A stretch of 64,000 bases of DNA from Dichetophora obliterata (taxonomy: Eukaryota > Arthropoda > Insecta > Diptera > Sciomyzidae). Below the pieces are notes generated by a model. That model was given only the letters and a program-made list of their open reading frames with translations. It searched no databases and was not told where the DNA came from. Made by a program: the position numbers and the translations under genes. This document shows, piece after piece, positions 22,333 to 32,999 of the stretch (positions are counted from its first letter, which is position 1; each line of letters opens with the position of its first letter). Location of the stretch: assembly GCA_963920525.1 (NCBI GenBank), contig OY986438.1:125742920-125806919 (forward strand). Direction: 5' to 3'.

Positions 22333-22361
22333 GTATGTATCAAGTACCGGTTAAGGGCAAT

Positions 22362-22535
22362 TGTAGTCTTATTTAAAACGATGTTCTTTGTTGAAACCAA
22401 TTTTCGGAATGAATATTTTATTTGAGAAAAATCAAATATTGAATTCAGGTTAAACATAAATGTATAAGCCTTGTTTGATTTAAATTAACAAATTAGAAAA
22501 TAGTAAAGTAATGAGAAACATTTGACAATCTAACA
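22362..22535 (-). repeat. copia 3' LTR
   Basis: 174 bp, in element sense TGTTAGATTGTC ... GACTACA. Paired with 26527-26700. It is preceded on the minus strand by the purine tract TTGAGGGGAAG (22536-22546). Confidence 0.9.
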
Positions 22536-22829
22536 CTTCCCCTCAAATGATATTTAACATTACTTTATAAATTCTTATAAAAATTAAATGTTACTGTTTA
22601 TGAATTATTTGCACTCCCATGCTCTGTATAAACTTGGAATGTTTTGGTGATGCCAATCCCTTGGTTAATATGTCCGCGGGCATTTCTTCAGTCGGAAGAT
22701 ATTCAATTGTGATTTCTTGCTTTTCTACTGCTTCTCGCACAAAGTTTTGGCGTATGTCTACATGTTTTGTACGATTGTGTAAAATTAGATTCCTACTAAT
22801 TATAGATCGTCATAATTAGTCATTACAGA

Positions 22830-23190
22830 TCGTTACTGATTTCTGTGGACCGAGAATTTCAGATAGAAAACGTCTCAAGTAAATTGTTTCTTTCGTTGAT
22901 TCGGACAAGGACATGTACTCTGCTTCAGTGGTTTACATTGCAACTGTCCTCTGCTTGCGAGATTCCCAGGTGATTGCTGCATTCGCTAAATTGAAAACGT
23001 ACCCAGTGTACGATCTTCTATCATCGATATTTGCAGCCCAGTCCACATCAGCATATCGCACTAGATGTTTTCCTGTTTTCTGGAACATCAATCCGAGATT
23101 TTCTGTTCCTTTCAAATAGCGCAATACTCGTTTTGCGGCTACCCAGTGTTGTTTGCCGTAATTTGAGTTATATTGGCAAAGTACACTCAC
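22830..23190 (-). pseudogene. copia RNase H segment
   Basis: YADVDWAANIDDRRSYTGYV and the ITWESRKQRTVA block match the copia RNase H domain. The next conserved piece, around EAEYMSLSE, follows in a different frame across ~22930. The V in YADVDWA replaces the more usual A but the Asp residues are kept. RNase H would remove template RNA. The copy is disrupted at the 3' end. Confidence 0.85.
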
Positions 23191-23198
23191 TGCGTGAG

Positions 23199-24369
23199 CT
23201 ATATCAGGGCGACTTGAGACGGTAACTTTTCAGCTTCTTTCTTTTCCTCTTCGGTTTTTGAACGCATACTCGTCGATAGCTTCTGATTCGTATCCATCGG
23301 AGTTGCAACTGGCTTGCAGCCTTTCATGTTAAAACAGCTCAATATATTTTTTACGTACTTCGGTTGTGACATGGTGATTTCGTTGACATGGTTTTGCTTA
23401 AATTCGATTCCAAGACAAAAGTGGAGCAAACCTAAGTCCTTCATCTCGAAAGATTGTGCTAAGTCCGATTTTAATTGATTAATCATTGTCTTGTTGTTTG
23501 ATGCTAATATTAAATCGTCGACGTAGATCGTAATAATCATGATGTCCTTCCTCTCTTTCTTGGTAGTAGTATACGTAAGGATCCGAACTTAGCGGCTGCA
23601 TACTAATCTGCTTCAATTTCTCGTCCAACTTTTTATACCACTGCCTTCCAGACTGTTTTAGTCCATAAAGTGCTTTCTTGATTAAGCAAACTTTATTTCC
23701 TGAATGCTCTTTAAACTCTTCTTTATTTAAGATATTGATGAATTCATATGGCGTTCGCATGTAAATTTCTTCTTCGATATCGCCGTTTAGATATGCGCTT
23801 ACAAAATCTAGCTGATGTACTTCCAGATTAAGTTCCACGGCGAGTGCCATTACCAGTCTAATCGATCCAATTCTCGCTACTGGTGAAAATGTATCCGTGA
23901 AGTCAATTCCAGGTTTCTGCGTAAACCCTTTCGCTACTTATCTTGCCTTTCGTCGATCGATTGAGCCATCGACCTTGTATTTTGTATGCAATATCCATCT
24001 CGATTCAACAATTTTCTTGTCCATTGGACGCTCTACAACCTTTTAGGTGCCGTTTCTCTTCAGGGCTGTGTATTCGTCTCTCATCGCTTGCCTCCACTCT
24101 TCAGCTGCTGGACTGCGAAAAGCTTCCGATGTTGTTTGCGGATCGTCTTCAGTTATCATACTTGCTACTGGATCCTCTTCGTCGTTATCAATCGGGAATT
24201 CGGCGTTCATCTTTACTGTGCTGAAGAGCTTCCTGGGTCCTCCCTTCTTACCAGTAAGTATCTTCTTCGGTCTTCCTGGTGCCCTTTTCCATATTTGCGG
24301 TGTACTATATTCTTCTTCTTCATTTTTTTCTGTGACATCTTCATTTAGGATTTCTTCTCTATTTATCAT
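23199..24369 (-). pseudogene. copia reverse transcriptase segment
   Basis: The frame 24369-24043 holds the linker and RT start (PAAEEWRQAMRDEYTALKRN). Frame 23850-23479 has VHQLDFVSAYLNGDIEEEIY, with the first Asp region, and ALYGLKQSGRQWY. Frame 23540-23199 has the catalytic YVDDLILAS. These are the diagnostic copia RT blocks in order. Changes of frame at about 24043 and 23500, and missing codons between the first two blocks, disrupt it. RT would copy the RNA from the tRNA primer in the particle. Confidence 0.9.
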
Positions 24370-24545
24370 TTTCTGATTTTTATCTTTTTCGGGAGAAATC
24401 CGAACAATTTCTGCTTCAATTTCGATGTTACGTTCTGGATTGTTTTCAAGAAATCCTTCGTCGATGAATTCTTCAAACGCATATGGTTGGTACGTGTTAC
24501 TAAAATGGCGTCTCTGCTTCGAACTATTTTCTGTGTATCAGGGTT

Positions 24546-25747
24546 TCAGAGCCTATATGCTTTTGACTCCGTAGAATATCCAATGAAAATGCATTTCCGT
24601 GACTTCGGTTCGAACTTCCCCTTGGTTTTATAAAGGCTTATATGCCGTAGTTCCAAATTTTTGAAAATAGGCAACCACAGGAATTCTTCCGGTCCACAAC
24701 TTAAATGGTGTTTCACCAACAAACTTTTCGTTGGACATCTGTTGCGGATATGGTTTGCTGTGGAGATGGCTTCAGCCCAGAAACTTGGAGGTAAGCCCGA
24801 CTGGATCATTATACATCTGGCCATTTCTACCAGTGTACGGTTTTTCCTCTCTGCAGTTCTATTTTGTTGAGGTGTATACTCAACGGTGAATTCATGATTG
24901 ATGCCTTCGTTCTTTAAGAAATTCTGCATGATGTTGTTTGTATATTCGGTTCCGTTGTCCGATCTTATGGCTTGATTTTTCGTTCAGTTTTCTTCCGACC
25001 ATATTTTTATATTCCATGAATTTTTCTGTAACTTCGCTCTTCTTCTTTAAGCAATAAATCTCGCACCATCTCACCTTATCATCAATAAAGGTCACAAAAT
25101 ATCGGGAGCCGTCAAGAGAACTAACTCGCACTAATGAGCTCTAAAATGTCAGCAGACTGTGACGTAGACTTCGGAAACGATTTCTGTGTTTGCTTCCCCT
25201 TTACACATATTTCGCAACCAGGAATATTCTCACGAACATTGATGCTAACGCCAGACACTTTCTTATTCCTTATAATGTCCTAAAGATCTTTTTCGTTCAG
25301 GTGTGCAAACCGTTCGTGCCAGTCTTGCAAGGGCGATGGAACTGCTTCACTGCAATCTTCAGCAAGTTCTTCTACGTAATAGAGATCCTTTCTGCGGTGT
25401 GCTGTCATCAATATTTCTCCGGTTTCGTCATGTCTTATTACTGCTTCGTTTCTTGTGAAATTGATTTCGTACCCATTCTCAGTAATTTTTGAAACTGAGA
25501 GGAGATTTGAACGAAGATCGGGGACGAACAGAGTTTCTTCTAGTCTTGCAACGACGCCATTCTTGTTGTTCAGCTTCACGATGCCAGAACCTTCGATTTT
25601 CGTCGACTCTTTGTTTGCCAAGTTCAAGACGCATGATTTCGGGGCCTTAATTTCGACAAATTTTTCCCTCTTTGAACACATATGTGACGAAGCACCAGAG
25701 TCCAAACACCATTTGTTATTGCGTTCATTGTTTGCTCTTAGTGCCAC
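24546..25747 (-). pseudogene. copia protease and integrase segment
   Basis: From 25747: CLDSGASSHMC gives the protease active-site motif DSGA. WHERFAHLNEKDL belongs to the GAG-pre-integrase zinc region. After a break near 25280-25131 the integrase core continues with FVTFIDD (first catalytic Asp) and, in the frame 24929-24546, TPQQNRTAERKNRT with the catalytic Glu. The expected middle motif around the second Asp is scrambled by a frameshift near 24960. The protease would cut the polyprotein and the integrase would insert the cDNA; with at least two breaks neither is likely to be made correctly. Confidence 0.88.
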
Positions 25748-25754
25748 TTCGGCT

Positions 25755-26460
25755 TTTCTGCTGGATTCACGAGATTTGTCTTCGTTTTGCTTATGCTTGA
25801 CATCATTGAAGTTTTTGGATCGGCAATCCTTTGCTTTGTGTCCTAATTTTCCACAGGAGTGACAGTTGTACTTGAAGCGTTCATTTTGGTTTGCCTTCTT
25901 AAATGATTTGTGGCTTTTAGCTCTTCTGGACTTGGTAACTTTTCTTGGGTTTCAATTGCGATTCGAAAAGGCTCATATTCATCTGGGATACTTTATAGCA
26001 GAAGTACCGGCAATAATTCATCAATGACTTCTAAATCCATTTCGTTTATTTTATCGACAACGTTGAAGAATTTATTAACGTGGTCCCGCATATCTTCGCC
26101 ATTTTGCATTTTCATCAAAATGAGCGATTTCAGTAACATCACTTTACGTGCGCGTCCCTTTGACTGAAAAATGTTGTGCAGTTTGTCCCAGATATCCTTT
26201 GATGTGGTGCAATTCTTAATTTGCTTCAGCTCTGTACGAGAGATTGATAAAATCAAATCTGATCGCGCTTTTGCGTCTTCGGACTCCCATTCAACAATTT
26301 TTTCTTGTGGTCCATCTGGCTTTAGACATTTTCCGCATACATATGCCCACTCTCCATTTTTTATGAGCAAGGCTTCGACTTGGACTTTCCACGTATCGAA
26401 ATTTTCCTTTCCGAGTGCTTCAATTTTCACGTTGGTATAGCTCATCGTTCCTGTCGCCAT
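25755..26460 (-). pseudogene. copia gag (capsid and zinc knuckle), frameshifted
   Basis: The ATG at 26460-26458 follows the leader. The first 155 codons are open and include the gag fold segment with ALGKENFDTWKVQ and ISRTELKQIKNC, typical of the copia capsid-like domain. The frame then breaks near 25993. A CCHC knuckle, CHSCGKLGHKAKDC (25825-25866), follows in another frame. Gag packages element RNA into particles and the knuckle binds the RNA. The frameshift between domains makes this copy non-functional. Confidence 0.85.
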
Positions 26461-26512
26461 CTTTTACGTTTCCGTGTTCTCTAATGTATTTCTGTTGCGC
26501 AGTTTAAGAGTT

Positions 26513-26526
26513 CTGGGCCCACAACC
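26513..26526 (-). promoter_or_regulatory. copia primer-binding site
   Basis: GGTTGTGGGCCCAG starts immediately after the 5' LTR. It closely resembles the half-tRNA-iMet primer site of Drosophila copia as I recall it, which pairs with an internal part of the initiator tRNA and not its 3' end. Confidence 0.7.
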
Positions 26527-26700
26527 TGTAGTTTTAATTAAAAAGATGTTCTTTGTTGAAACCAATTTTCAGAATGAATATTTTATTTGAGAAAAATCAA
26601 ATATTGAATTCAGGTAAAACATAAATGTATAAGCCTCGTTTGATTGAAATTAACAAAGTAGAAAATAGTAAAGTAATGAGAAACATTTGGCAATCTTACA
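26527..26700 (-). repeat. copia 5' LTR
   Basis: 174 bp, in element sense TGTAAGATTGCC ... AACTACA. It carries the element promoter and ends directly at the primer site. Confidence 0.9.
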
Positions 26701-29700
26701 GCAGTAACATAATTGTAATTTTTTTATTGTAAGAAGTTATCATATATGTTCTACTTGTTTGTTTTATAATTTGTTAATTTTGGGTTTAATAAATGAATGA
26801 AAAATGAATTTAAAGAACATTATTAAGTAGTTTCACGTGATGTGCTTACTGACAGACAGATAGACTAAAATTTTTAAAATTTCATTTTTGGAGTCCAAAT
26901 TCTTCAAAACATTCAGCGCAAAACGAATTTCGGAAAAATAGTCAGTAAACAGATCATTTCTTACAGTTTTATTATATGTTTAGTAATAACTTATTTTATC
27001 TTAAACGTAATCATATCATAATTTAAGCAAATATAATATTTAAATACAGATTATGGGAGTGTTTAAAACACCACTTACTTATTAGAGTATAAGAGTACTA
27101 GACCGAATTTGTATTGTTTCTCAGTCACGTGGGGCTTATTAGTTAAATATACTGTAAAAATTCTATGAGCAATGGGGAAAGTCTTGCAAGGAACTACCGT
27201 CCCAGGGTCTTGTATCTGCGAAAGCCATTAATACAAAAAATGAATTGACAACTATGTAAAAAACTATACGAACTACATTCTTTGAGTGTTTTAGCACACA
27301 CTCTCCAACAATGCTCCATCATCCGCCAATATACGAGTACGTCATTAACTTCTTGCGGTAATTACAAAGCCATTACAAAGACACGCTTCGGTTGATCGGA
27401 GAATTGCACTCAAAGTGTTGAAGTTTCGGAGCGTAGACGAGAAGTCTAAGCCAAAAGTTTTGTAAATTTTGTAGTTTAAGTAAATTTCTTAAATTTTACA
27501 TGAGCAGCGAGCGGGTGTTGTAATTTTTTCTTATATTCAAGCTTTTCCCCCCGTTGTTGTTGTTGCGTGTTGTTGCTGTTGTATGTTGTTGTTGTTACTT
27601 TCTACTTGATACTCATTTAAACTAGAAGCAACGCAAAATTGTGGCAAGATACATGAACGGATGGATGAATGAATGGATGAATGAATGCATGTTTGGATGG
27701 ATGGATGATGGTGCTGGTATATCTATATATTTGTGTTTGCGTTTTTGTCTAAGTATTTGCATGTATGCGGTGTTTTTAGACTGTGTGTGGGTGTATAAAT
27801 AAGTGTGAGTGTTTTTGTGTGTATGTCAGCAATCAGAGTTCATATCATACACTCGCTCGTTGGCGGTTAAATTAGGCAAACTTTTGTGTAGCTTTTTAAG
27901 GACATGCAGAATTTATTTATACAGAATTTTGTTATTAGCAAAGTTTTGCTATGAATTTAATTGCGTAAAATATTGTTTGTTACTTTAAATCAGAAGTTAA
28001 GAATTAACACAAAATTAAACTAATTTAATTTAGCCCCCTTCGTTGTTACACTTTAAATTGCTTTAAATGTGATTTTGATATAATTTTTTTTTGTATTTTT
28101 AAAATAAGCGCACAGGGCAAAATATATAATTAACCCCATTAAGTAAGCAAACTAAAAATTTAATAAATCCAAAAATCTTTTAAAGTGATTTTTATTGTAA
28201 TGCCTCTCACACTCTCAACACAAACACAAATATGCACTCAACAAATAGCTGTACTTCGTGGCTTATTTTTTCGCACAGGGACTTATTATTAATTGTATTT
28301 GTTATTGTCATCGAATGCCACGATTGTAATTTATTTGCTTGTTGCATTTAGCGGTCGTTACTTCATTAAATTAATTTAAATTGAAACTTTGATAGCAGTT
28401 GGCATTGTTTTTTGGTTTTGTCATGTGTCATACTTTTGTGCCCTACTGTTGATGAGGGTTGGTAAAAATGATTGCAAAAATGTTTTCAATTTAAGATTGA
28501 TGATGCTTTTCAGGGCAAAAAAAAATATTGAAACTATTGGCGTTGCACTGTTTTATTTTTGTTTGATATGCTTCGATTATTTATAGAAAAAATAAAAATA
28601 TATTTAAAATTTAAAAATCCTTATATTGATTAACATAAGTTCTAAAAGATCTATATATCTAATGGAATTAAAAAGCTCAATTTTTTTCTATTTTACATCT
28701 GATTTCATTTTATTTTATAAAAACCTACTGTAGGGCTTACAACAACGACATGCTTGCAAATTTATAGTATTTTTTGCTGTTTACTCAATATTGAGCACAC
28801 AATCGAATGTTTTGCATGTAATTGCATTAATCATGCAAATTCCGGGTGTCCATTTTGCAAATGTATATGTTGTTGCATACATATACACTCATGGAAGTTA
28901 CAGATATACACAAGTGAAATCGAGAGTATGACAGGGGCAAAGTCTTTACAGCGTTAACAATTAAAAATACTCTTTAAAACCAGAAGAAAAAGTTTTTTCT
29001 TAAGGATTTGTAAAACAAATTTAATGTTTGTTTTAGCAGTGACTGATTTAAATATCGGTAGATTTTTATTCAAATTAAATTTTTCAAACATACAAATTTT
29101 TTTAGAATCCAATGTACACCGCATTTCGGTGTACTGAAAAATTCGCTAAATCAATCATACTATTTTAACAAACTTTTTTTTTTTTGTTTATTTCTTCAGT
29201 AATGCGATTTTGACCATAACGGTACAAAAAAAATCAGGTTTAGTGCTGTAGATATACAACGAGATCTAAAGAATATTGAAATACTGAAGGCGGCTGCCTT
29301 TGAAAATATCTGTAAAATTGGCTTTTTAGTTGATATGAAATGCGATTTGGGAAGAGATTTATAATTTTGTCAAATGTGATTTTTTCTTAGAGCTAAAAAT
29401 GTAAAGCAAAAACTCAGTCTCTTGCATAACTGAAATGTCAATAATGTGGTAAAAAGTAGTTTTAAAATTTAAGGATTGCCTGCCTAAGCAATTATCTCAG
29501 TTCGAGTTCTAACAGTTTGAAAAAAGTGATGTGTATTTGTGTTATTATATGCAATTTGATCAAACTGTCGTATTTTATTGAGGGCAAAAAATTTCGAGTC
29601 TCATCACGAAAAAAAATTTGGTTATGGGAATATTTCGAGTCTCACCACGTTTTTGTGTACACGAGCAATGATATTTTATATTTTTGGTGTTTTTGTAGAT

Positions 29701-30100
29701 AGAGATGCAGATAGAGTGTAGCTGTGTTGGAAAGAAATGTAAAGAGGGAAACTTTAATAGAATCAGCTCATATATTTGACCCACTAGAAATCGTAGATTG
29801 TTTGATATGAACTGAAATAGACATTTTTTTTTCTATTTTTTGTGTTTTTTTATGGGGACCCCAGAAAGGTGGCAGATAGAGTGAAGTTGTGTTCAGAAGA
29901 AATGCTGAAGGAGATAACCTAATAGCACCAACTCATTTCTTTTACCTCCCTAAGGGTCATAAATTTATTTTAATATGCACTATAATAAACATTTTATATT
30001 CTATAATAAACCTCCAATATAGATCCCCTACAATAGATGTAATTTTCTCACGTTGAAAAAAGCAAATCACGGACATAGTGACAGTGTAAATATTAAAAAG
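26701..30100. other. 3.4 kb with microsatellites and no recognised gene or element
   Basis: A GTTGTTGTTGTTG-rich tract lies at about 27553-27596 and a GGATGAATGAAT tetranucleotide array at 27658-27712. There are GTGTG-rich stretches near 27780-27830. No TIRs, LTRs or coherent frames are seen. A long block without visible transposons is unusual for this window and may be conserved host noncoding DNA. Short frames at 28389-28957 and 29517-29784 look like chance. Confidence 0.4.
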
Positions 30101-30283
30101 TAAATATTAAAGCGGCTGTCGTAGCCTAGTGGGTAGAGGTCGTTGTCCCTAAGCTAAAGAACCGCGGTATCCCGGGTTCAATTCCCAACACAGACAGAAT
30201 GTTTTTTCAATTGTAATAATTTTTCTGTTCGGTCTTCACCTCTCTGCAGACAATGGCAAACCTCAGAAAGTAAAACACTGCCA

Positions 30284-31984
30284 CAGGCCCGTAGCTAGTA
30301 TGGTGCTAGGCTAGATGGTGCTAAGCTTAGGCTCGCCTAGCTTAGGCTAAGCCAGCCCTAGAATCTGTCGAGCCTGCCCTAGCTAAATTTCCGTTTGCTT
30401 TTACAACTGTCCTCTTTTATTTCGCAGTTGAGCACAGTGTAATTAGACCTTTGCAATTTAAACGTAAGGATAAGCCGAAAATATGGCAGCACTTTCATTT
30501 GACAGCTGAAATTAAGAAAACAAAATTTCACAAGTCATTGCCAATAATAGCTGGCAAAAAAATTGTAAAAAAAGTTAAATTTTGGTGAAAATTTATAGAA
30601 TGTTGTTATTTTAATTGTTTTTAAGATTTTTTGAGCGAGTTTTTCAAATAACTTATTATTTTAAGTGTTTTAAACTAAATATACACAAAAAAATTGCAGT
30701 TGGGGCAGTCGTTTTTCCAGCAGTTTCTTCACTTTTTGTGTCTCCCAGTTTGCTGTTCTGATTAGGAAAAACACTTGCAACTACTTGAGGATGAATCTGG
30801 AGGATTTCGAAATTATATCATGATTCAAGCGCCAGCTTACTGCATTTCGGATTTTTCAACTTTAAGCGGCTGTACCAGGTCAGCAGTCTTCGCCTATTCC
30901 TGTAATCTAAATCCATTGCTTTCATTCTCAAATAGTTATACGTACTTTCCCCAATCTACTAATAATAATTAGTCTAATTAGTCTAATTAGTCTAATCTAA
31001 CTAGAACTACTAATTGGAAACATAAAAATTTAGAAAGGCTGAAAGGAAAATAATGGATGTTGCAGACATAGCTTGCGATTGAATGAGGTACTTTTGCTCA
31101 AAAACAATTAAAATAACAAGGTTTTATATCACGCAGAGTGCACTGTCGATCGAACCTATTAGTAAACTCAGTAGTAGAACAATCACTTGGTGAGAGAAGT
31201 GAATATTCTATTGAAATTAAGCCGGCTTACATTAATGTCGTTGATAATATTATATTCAAATTAAAAAAGCGTTTCACCGAAAATGATCGTATATTGTTGG
31301 CATTGTCATCAGCTTACGAAATGAAGCCGGCTAGTTTGAAAATATTATGTTCTATATGCTTAAATATACCCTCTGATGCCGAGATGTCTGTCGCGAAAAA
31401 ATATCTGGACAAAAAAGGGATGAGCATCAGAAAATATCACCAAATTCAATCAGTTTTGATACGTTGAATGAATTGTATCTAATGCGCGATGCATTTCCTG
31501 ATACTTCTCTGGTATGCGAAGCATCATTTGCCCGTGTAAACCGAATCAACAGAGTTCAAAGATTATCGATGACTACAACACGTCCGCGAGAACTTTCATT
31601 GATCGCTTTTGAAGGCCATTATTTGGAAAAAATTTGTCCCGAAACCATTCTTCGCGAATTTAATGAGAAACCAAAACGATTGCCTTTGTATTAAACAGCA
31701 ATGCTGTGACTGTAATAGAAATCAATATAATACATTAGAAATTTGCTTTCAAACATTGAACTCACTTATGTTATATTTAATATGTTAATATACTTAACTT
31801 TTTATTTTACTAAAATATACATTCGAACAATGAACTCATTAAATAACATGTAAATATATAAAAAATTAATTTGAAAATATGTTAATATACATATATATAT
31901 TTATATACAAATGTATGAAAAAAATTTGTTTTTTTTTACTGGAGGCTCAGCCTGCCCGACTCTTAATTTCTGGCCACGGGCCTG
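30284..31984 (+). mobile_element. hAT transposon inserted in a SINE, perfect 8 bp TSD
   Basis: Ends are CAGGCCCGTAGCTAG (left) and complement CAGGCCCGTGGCCAG (right), with further subterminal palindromes such as CTAGCTTAGGCTAAG. The target duplication CACTGCCA (30276-30283 and 31985-31992) is perfect, and removing the element restores the SINE sequence. Length is 1701 bp. Only the last part of a transposase is left. A right terminus of the same family is at 63831-63838. Confidence 0.93.
31138..31694 (+). pseudogene. hAT transposase C-terminal region, one frameshift
   Basis: Two overlapping frames (31138-31467 and 31464-31694) cover about 185 codons. The second contains FPDTSLVCEASFARVNRINR and TTTRPRELSLIAFEGHY, which parallel the hAT dimerisation region where a serine-rich ERSFS-like block is followed by an R--L--L helix. 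The first frame carries the preceding helical part (FTENDRILLALSSAYEMKPA). The shift near 31460 breaks continuity, and the N-terminal BED finger and catalytic residues are not found upstream. It is a deletion derivative that depends on an autonomous relative. Confidence 0.75.
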
Positions 31985-32108
31985 CACTGCCATGTGCAGC
32001 TTCTTGTGAACAGAAGCCGTTCGGAGTCGGCTTTAAACTCGAAGGTCCAGTACTCGATCATTTATGTTCAAACATTTAATAACATTTAATAATGGCCAAA
32101 TTTATTTA

Positions 32109-32636
32109 TTATTATATAAATATTAAAAAATAATAATATTTTTTATAAATTACATGAATTAAGTTGTGAGCTTTAGATCAAGTAAGTTTTTAAAGAATTC
32201 GCCATAGTTAGTTAATTAGTTTTATGATCTATGAAATTATTACATGAATTAAGTTGTGAATGAATATTGAAATAAATAAAGAAGCAACTAGAACAGATGG
32301 CAACCTTGATAAAGTTGATGGCGGTGATCTATAAATAGCCCACTGCTTTGAAATGCCATATGATTAGCAGCCATACAATTCAAAAGAATGAATTCCAAAA
32401 TCTGCGCACTCATATACTAGCTTAAAACAGTGAGTTGATCACAGCTTGATCACTCTAAGACTACTGAAGAGGAAAATGTAGCGATTTCCGAAACAGAATT
32501 TCTAGTCAGCTAAGTGATTGACTCTATGCAGATTTGTTGTTGTTGCCTTCTTTAAAAACTTACTTGATCTAAAGCTCACAACTTAATTCATGTAATTTAT
32601 AAAAAATATTATTATTTTTTAATATTTATATAATAA
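32109..32636. repeat. Inverted-repeat element with ~89 bp arms
   Basis: 32109-32197 and 32548-32636 are inverted and nearly identical (TTACATGAATTAAGTTGTGA, GCTTTAGATCAAGTAAG). A third partial copy, TTACATGAATTAAGTTGTGA, is at 32242-32261. The first ~19 bases of the left arm fall in the SINE tail and its target duplication, so the SINE may have landed in this element. Part of it also recurs at 20588-20705. Non-coding. Confidence 0.7.
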
Positions 32637-32756
32637 AATTTAGTTTATAAATGTTTTACAAATTGAATTTCTTCAACAAAAATCCCGTAATCTGAAATTT
32701 CAGAAGTTTTAAAACTCTACTTTATACACTACATACAGTCAAATCCTACTTTGCGT

Positions 32757-32992
32757 CTTCTTCTCCGTGCCTTTCCCCCTCATATGGAAGGTGCTTGCAT
32801 AAAAATAGTAAAACGCCAAAAAAAGACCACACTTTTCATAAACTGGATATTCACATTATCTCTAAGGGCCCAAAAAAACGTTTTTAACTGCAGCTCATCC
32901 ACTTTATGAAAAGTGTTGTCTTTCTTGAGCGTTTTACTATTTTAATTCAAGCACTTTTCAAATGAGGGGGGGTGGGCATGGCGAATCAGAAA
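32757..32992. repeat. Fold-back element, ~87 bp arms
   Basis: 32757-32843 and 32903-32992 are diverged inverted repeats (TAAAACGCC / GGCGTTTTA context as AAAACGCC and GAGCGTTTTAC; ACACTTTTCATAAA / TTTATGAAAAGTGT; CCCCCTCAT / ATGAGGGGGG). The loop is ~60 bp. Non-coding MITE-like relic. Confidence 0.65.
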
Positions 32993-32999
32993 AACTTTA

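Larger units (their letters stand above)
22362..26700 (-). mobile_element. Ty1/copia LTR retrotransposon, complete but defective
   Basis: It is 4339 bp with two 174 bp LTRs (22362-22535 and 26527-26700) that begin TGT and end ACA in element sense. I count about 10 differences between them (~94% identity), so the insertion is not recent. Flanks GCAAT and GCAGT agree at 4 of 5 positions. The order on the minus strand is gag, zinc knuckle, protease, integrase, reverse transcriptase, RNase H; integrase before RT defines copia. The single pol frame is split by several frameshifts and stops. The primer site and polypurine tract are both present. Confidence 0.93.
30112..32116 (+). mobile_element. 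tRNA-derived SINE interrupted by hAT
   Basis: 5' part 30112-30283: head GTCGTAGCCTAGTGGGTAGA, box B CCCGGGTTCAATTCC, then CTCTCTGCAGACAATGGCAA. 3' part 31993-32116: AGCCGTTCGGAGTCGGC, TCGATCATTTATG and a TTTATTTATT tail. It is the same family as 12756-13094. The outer target duplication TAAATATTAAA is at 30101-30111 and 32117-32127. The intervening 1.7 kb is the hAT element at 30284-31984. Confidence 0.88.

Noticed and set aside
22933..25862. Plus-strand frames across the copia element
   Set aside because: They are antisense to gag-pol domains with recognisable catalytic motifs on the minus strand.
28389..28957. Two short hydrophobic/Cys-rich frames as small secreted proteins
   Set aside because: No convincing start context, no splice partners and AT-driven composition; not separable from chance.
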